DNA from: Cinnamomum chago
Lineage: Eukaryota; Streptophyta; Magnoliopsida; Laurales; Lauraceae
DNA: 64,000 nt
Assembly (NCBI GenBank): GCA_038049695.1
Contig: CP142453.1
Span: 947,501-1,011,500, forward strand
Direction of reading: 5' to 3'
Shown here: positions 59,691 to 64,000 of the stretch, piece by piece
How positions within the stretch are numbered: position 1 is the first letter of the stretch
Layout of the letters: each line of letters begins with the position of its first letter
Notes under the pieces: generated by a model
Database searches by the model: none
What the model saw: the letters and a program-made list of their open reading frames with translations, nothing else
Told to the model about the DNA's origin: nothing
Made by a program: the position numbers and the translations under genes

Positions 59691-60300
59691 TTTTTTTCTA
59701 GTAGTGAGAATTAGTTTCCCTTTGAGACTATCTTTCCCAGTTTGAGTCATACTTGTGCACTAAGTCTAAAGCACGAATTTGGGGCTATTTATAGGGTGTT
59801 ACTCTCAACCTTAGAAGACACCAAGACACACAACTCTCATTGATCTGAGTCATAGATATCTTAGAGAGAGTTTATTCTCTTGAGCCATTGAGAGACTATT
59901 CTGAATGGCTGCTCTAGAAGGTTGTTGCTGCTTCTACTTTACTTGTAGAAGATTGATCATCTTGGTTGACAAGGTGCGGAGAGATCAAGTAAAGAGAACG
60001 GGGCGCGGTGGATGTCGTGTCAGTGGATTCTTTGCAAGAACAACTACATCCCTTAGGTCGAAGTACAGACTGAGGTAAAGGAGCTTGTGAGTATATCTTG
60101 TAACCGTTCGTGAACTCTTGATTTCTTATTCGTGGTTTTTCTCCCTAGATAGGGTTTCCACGCTAAATATTGTGTCTGCCTTCTTGTGGTGTGTGATTGG
60201 TAGATAGCTAGTTCTATATTGTTTGATTGGTTTATTTCCGCTGCATTGATTGGTTAAATTAGAACTAGTAATCCATTCTAATATCCCTCAAGGAAATTTT

Positions 60301-62180
60301 CACTCCTCAAGGCCCAAGGACAGTTCATTGGCAGAGTAACTTCGTTAATGCAAACATCCATCATTATAAACTCTGTCATATGATAAACCAAGGACAAGTA
60401 ATTGATACAAACATCCATCAGATAGATTGAAATTTGTTAGCTCATAAATTTACAAGCACCGCAAGGAATAAATCTCAATGGTTGGAGAAAATGAGCTATA
60501 AGAATCTCCCAGTGAAGGAATTTTGGTAGGGTTTCACATCTGCTGTACTCAAGTGGTCATCAGGCCCAATATTTAGTCTGGACCCACTCTGCAAACCTTA
60601 AAGTAGAAGTGGATCCTGTCCATTATTGAAATATCAGGCCCTCCATGTGTTGATCTTGCGAGACAGAATAGGCATCCAATCTGGATTTTTTGCAGGTATA
60701 AGCCCAAGCCCAGCCCATTGAGCAGTTGTGCATAAATCGGGTACACGCACTCTAACTTTAATTATTTTGACATTTTAGGAGCAAAATGTCACTATCAATG
60801 AAATTTCTCATAATCAATACAAACCTAATCCTATTTTATCCTTAGATAATAATCTCTCACCGAAACCCCCACCCAAAAAAAAAAAAAACCGGAAGGGATC
60901 TGAAGGTTAAGTTGTTGTTCATTCGTGTGATGAGGGCAAGGGGAATGTACCGAAAATCTTCTAATATAATTAAAACATTCTGGGCATCTAAACAGCTGGT
61001 GAGAGATTATTATTTTCCTCTCCCTTCATAGACTTCGGATAGAAGATAAACTAAAATTTGAGGGGTTTGAGTGAGGTTGTTTCATTTATTTTCAAGTCAA
61101 TGTTGAGTGGTTTCAGTTATAGCTTTCTATCATTTATTTTTCATGCCATGGGTCTTTTTTCTGTGTTCTTGTTGAATGTAAAAAAAAATTTGGATGGAAG
61201 AAAAAAAAAAAAAGAACCTAAATTTGAGTATGGTTTGGTATGGGTGGTCATTAATTAGGTCCCGTCTGGCTTGAGTTACAGGGCCTTTTTTCTGGATTTT
61301 GGTTTTACTATGTCTACTTTAATTCCAATGCAGCTTAATTGATTAGTGGATTTAGTTCTTATCCCCAAATTTACCTCGCGGGTTTAATTAAAATTTAATC
61401 CTGGACCAGTTCACTTAGGCACAAGCCGGTCAATTTTACTACTGGGCCAGAAAATAACCGGGCCCTAATGAATAATGTCTGGGTGTTGAACCCGAGGGCA
61501 TAAATTGATCAATAGGAGGACAAGCTGAGCCCCACATGCCATGATGGCCATGCATAGAAACTGTGTCCACTCTATCTTGCAAAAAATTGAACACAATTTA
61601 CAAGGTGCATGGTTTCCACGGCCATTGGGAATTGCGACATAATAGGAATCTAATTTTCTCAAATATATAGAAATTGTATTAGTCATAGAAAAAGAGTGGA
61701 AAGCATAGGATTCCAATAACTTTTTTCTCTTTCAATGCGTCCGGGTTAGGGAATGGGAGTAAAAGATGGCTCAAATATCGAATTTGTTCCCACACCAACC
61801 TAGGAATCCAAAGCATCAGAAACTAACACACACATAATTTCAAAAAATGACAAAAAGAGGAGGAAAAACATATGGTAAAGTAAGATGGTTCTCCATTTTC
61901 TATTTGTGGGACCTTTCCTTCTCCTTTTGCATTTTGCATTGAATCAAGGAGCATTTTTTTTTTTTTTTTTTTCAGTTAAACACCTTACAATACTCTTGGG
62001 ACAAAAATTTTCAATTGAAATGGAAGAGGGGAGAAATAAAAGGAAAAGCAAAGCCATCTTTTATATGTTCCCCCCAAAAAAAACAAACCATCATCTTTTT
62101 TTTACTGTGAAGAAGCCTTCATCTTTTTATTTTGCTTTGTCTATGGAGAAACACTATATAGGGATGATTTTCCTCCATTC
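60301..62180. other. Intergenic region, nothing recognised
   Basis: Non-coding, AT-rich. It has an A run near 60878-60888, another near 61201-61213 and a T run at 61957-61972. Short ORFs lack domains. Confidence 0.5.
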
Positions 62181-62722
62181 TTTAGGGCACGTTTGTGTAC
62201 CCATCCTTTTTACGGAAGAGGAAATTGACACGTCTGCAAATTTCATAGAAATAAAAACCTCATAAAAGGATTTCCGTAGAATTTAAAAATTCATGTTTGG
62301 TGCAAAAAATGTTTCCTCATTGAATTGGTGCAGATGTTGTTTGATGTGGCTGTGGATTCCTTATAGAAAATTAAAATTTCTTATTTTGTGATGTAATTTT
62401 TTGAAGAAAAATAACAATACATGTATATTATTTATTTTATATTAAATAATAATTTATATAAAGAAATAAAAAATGAAAGAGTTATAGGGATTTTGGATTG
62501 AAATGGACAAGAGTGAGGAAAAGAGGGAGAAGTTTTCCGAGGAAATCCATTTCCCATACCCCCCATGGGAAATTTATTTCCACCATTATCAAGGAAAATG
62601 CTGACAAAGCAGGAAATCATTTCCGCGGAATTGTTCCGCACCAAACGCCGGAAAAATGAGTTTTCTAAGGAAAGGCGTCCACTTTTCCGCGGAAAAGTGT
62701 TATACAAACCTGCCCTTAAAAA
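62181..62722. mobile_element. MITE of about 540 bp with inverted ends
   Basis: The left end TTTAGGGCACGTTTGTGTAC and the inverted right end TTTTAAGGGCAGGTTTGTAT pair, and inner segments (TTTCCG/CGGAAA-rich, TTTGGTGC versus GCACCAAA) continue the inverted similarity for more than 100 bp with mismatches. It is non-coding. Probably a hAT- or Harbinger-type MITE; superfamily unresolved. Confidence 0.5.
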
Positions 62723-64000
62723 ACATGTCCTTATTTGCTATACAAGTACTGTGATGAACTGTGGCCATATTAAGTAGCCAAACATCAGTGGATTTACTGC
62801 GTATTTGAGTATTTCCACTTTCATGAAAGTAAAAGTTTAAAGTTTTTTATTTTTATAAAAGCAAAAAATACAAAGTACCGAGTGTTTGAATGCTCATTTC
62901 CATGTATCTAGAATTGTAGATTCTCCTTCTCATCATTTCCCTCCCTTTTCTTCCCTCATATATTTTATAGATTCTACTTTTCAACTTCAAACAAATAAAG
63001 GTGTGTGCAGTGAGCTTTAAAAGATATGCTTATTCAACTAAGTACTTTTATTTTATGTTGGTGACTTATCGAGTAATAACAATGATAAGTTTCTATAAAA
63101 TAAAATAAAAATATATCTTTTAGGGCAAACTTCTTATTAGGTTCAGCCATGGGGCTTGGTGGAGCCCACCTTTGATCCATCCACCTTCGCACTGACTATC
63201 CCCCACCCTTTATGAATTGGCATCATGTCCAATTCTGACACTTACCTTTACCCGCTATGAGATTTACAATTTGAATTATACATACATATATAGTCAGAAG
63301 ACCTTTTAATTTCCGGGCTATTAATCAAGGGTTAGGATAACGGGTTGGAGCTTATTTTCTGCCTCACCCATAACTAAGATGGGACTTTTTCATCCTCTTC
63401 AAATTCCATTGATAAGCAATTAAACATGCATCTAGGTGGATGCTACAAGTTGAACATTGCATGAGAAGTTAGAACTTAGAAGCAAGAGGTCTACTCAGAA
63501 TAAAATTGCCTTTGATAGAAATTCAATACAGTTTTTTTTAATAATAATCCAATGCAGTTCTAGCAAATGCAGATATCTGTAAAAGCTAACATTAGAAATT
63601 CAAACAGGCAGGAGCCAGGACAAAAACCATAAAAGTGCTTGTTAGGGCCTATCATCTCCAATTTTCCCTGGACCCCCTAAAATGAAAAACATTCAAGCAC
63701 AATTACGAGATTTCTTTTTGACAATCATGCGACCCTTCTTCCTAGGGTTCCATTGGGGGAGGTCGTTTTCTGCAATTCCTTGGGTGCTTGTTGGACTATG
63801 TCCCCACTCCCCACACCTCAAAATCTATCAAAGATTCTCCATCCAAAAAGCTCAATGATGGCTTTTCCAGTCACTATCCATAACATAGTTCACGCACTTA
63901 AATACTTCAACTAACCCTAGACATCCAATTAATCTGGTTTGATTTATTTCATTCTATTGTGTCGATTTTTCCTTTTACCCCATTGATTACTGCCTCCATA
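62723..64000. other. Intergenic region, nothing recognised
   Basis: Non-coding AT-rich sequence to the window end; no gene start, RNA gene or complete element was seen. Confidence 0.5.

Larger units (their letters stand above)
49237..59706 (+). mobile_element. Gene-capturing CACTA (Pack-CACTA) transposon 2, TSD AGA
   Basis: The left end is CACTACTAGAAAAAAGGG at 49237; the inverted right end, starting at 59706, is the same but for one extra A, and similarity continues into TTTTTATATCGG. AGA flanks both ends (49234-49236 and 59707-59709). Subterminal zones (49260-49840, 59090-59690) are dense in ATATCGGTT/AACCGATAT. No transposase was recognised, so it is non-autonomous. Cargo in order: CT-rich leader with minisatellites (49850-50490), squalene epoxidase exon 1 (50809-51006), LINE fragment (about 51360-51830), six CTP synthase exons (51986-52986), a 4.2-kb LTR insertion (54275-58494), and GGCTAGCCG-rich sequence (58690-59040). 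Length 10,470 bp, about 6.25 kb without the LTR insertion. Confidence 0.92.
49022..60300 (+). mobile_element. Probable copia (SIRE/Maximus-like) solo LTR, split by CACTA 2 (fossil)
   Basis: The DNA flanking the large CACTA reads as one LTR interrupted at the AGA target. The left part (49022-49236) starts TGTGGATGTGTCACACC and carries CCGATCGATCGG palindromes. The right part (59707-60300) contains a TATA-like CTATTTATAGGG, a leader, and the stretch GTGGTTTTTCTCCC ... GGGTTTCCACG typical of SIRE/Maximus copia LTRs. No coding domains adjoin, so a solo LTR is most likely. The outer borders are approximate and no outer target duplication was found. About 810 bp without the insert. Confidence 0.5.

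Overview
The window is nuclear DNA of a flowering plant. It is AT-rich, mostly intergenic, has spliced genes with GT-AG introns, and is full of plant-type transposable elements (Ty1/copia, Cassandra TRIM, Helitron with RPA, CACTA, LINE, MITEs, a tRNA-like SINE). The species cannot be fixed from the sequence; a woody dicot or magnoliid would fit. Only one gene looks like a working host gene: a three-exon HD-Zip class I transcription factor of the ATHB13/ATHB23 type at 31139-32578.

Layout. 1-~5.3 kb: a minus-strand Ty1/copia element whose 3' LTR runs off the window start. 5.3-9.1 kb: intergenic, with a MITE-like stretch and GA repeats. 9.1-25.4 kb: three copies of one repeat (called S here, at 9110-10186, 14878-15555 and 24877-25435). 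Copies 1 and 2 are separated by a gypsy-type LARD-like relic (coiled-coil ORF, TATA promoter, 92-bp tandem array); copies 2 and 3 are separated by a degraded Rep/helicase/RPA Helitron ending in hairpin plus CTAG at 24876. Copy 1 holds a perfect 127-bp foldback absent from copy 2. 25.4-31 kb: intergenic with several foldback MITEs and a SINE. 31.1-32.6 kb: the HD-Zip gene. 35.3-42.4 kb: a second, heavily decayed copia element, split by a 2.7-kb CACTA element (TSD CGA) which itself holds a three-LTR Cassandra element with 5S-rRNA-like cores. 42.4-49 kb: intergenic, simple repeats only. 49.0-60.3 kb: a probable copia solo LTR split by a 10.5-kb CACTA element (TSD AGA). That CACTA carries squalene epoxidase exon 1, six CTP synthase exons, a LINE scrap and a 4.2-kb gypsy-like solo LTR (TSD ATCCT). 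60.3-64 kb: intergenic with one MITE.

The most interesting object is the 10.5-kb CACTA. It is a gene-capturing (Pack-type) transposon in which exon 1 of squalene epoxidase lies upstream of six consecutive CTP synthase exons, in the same orientation, with intact splice sites and compatible phases, so one spliced chimeric transcript is possible. Next come the doubly nested copia > CACTA > Cassandra stack, the perfect foldback with its empty-site copy, helically spaced CCGATCGATCGG palindromes in two unrelated LTRs, and the HD-Zip gene's upstream ORFs and translatable first intron.
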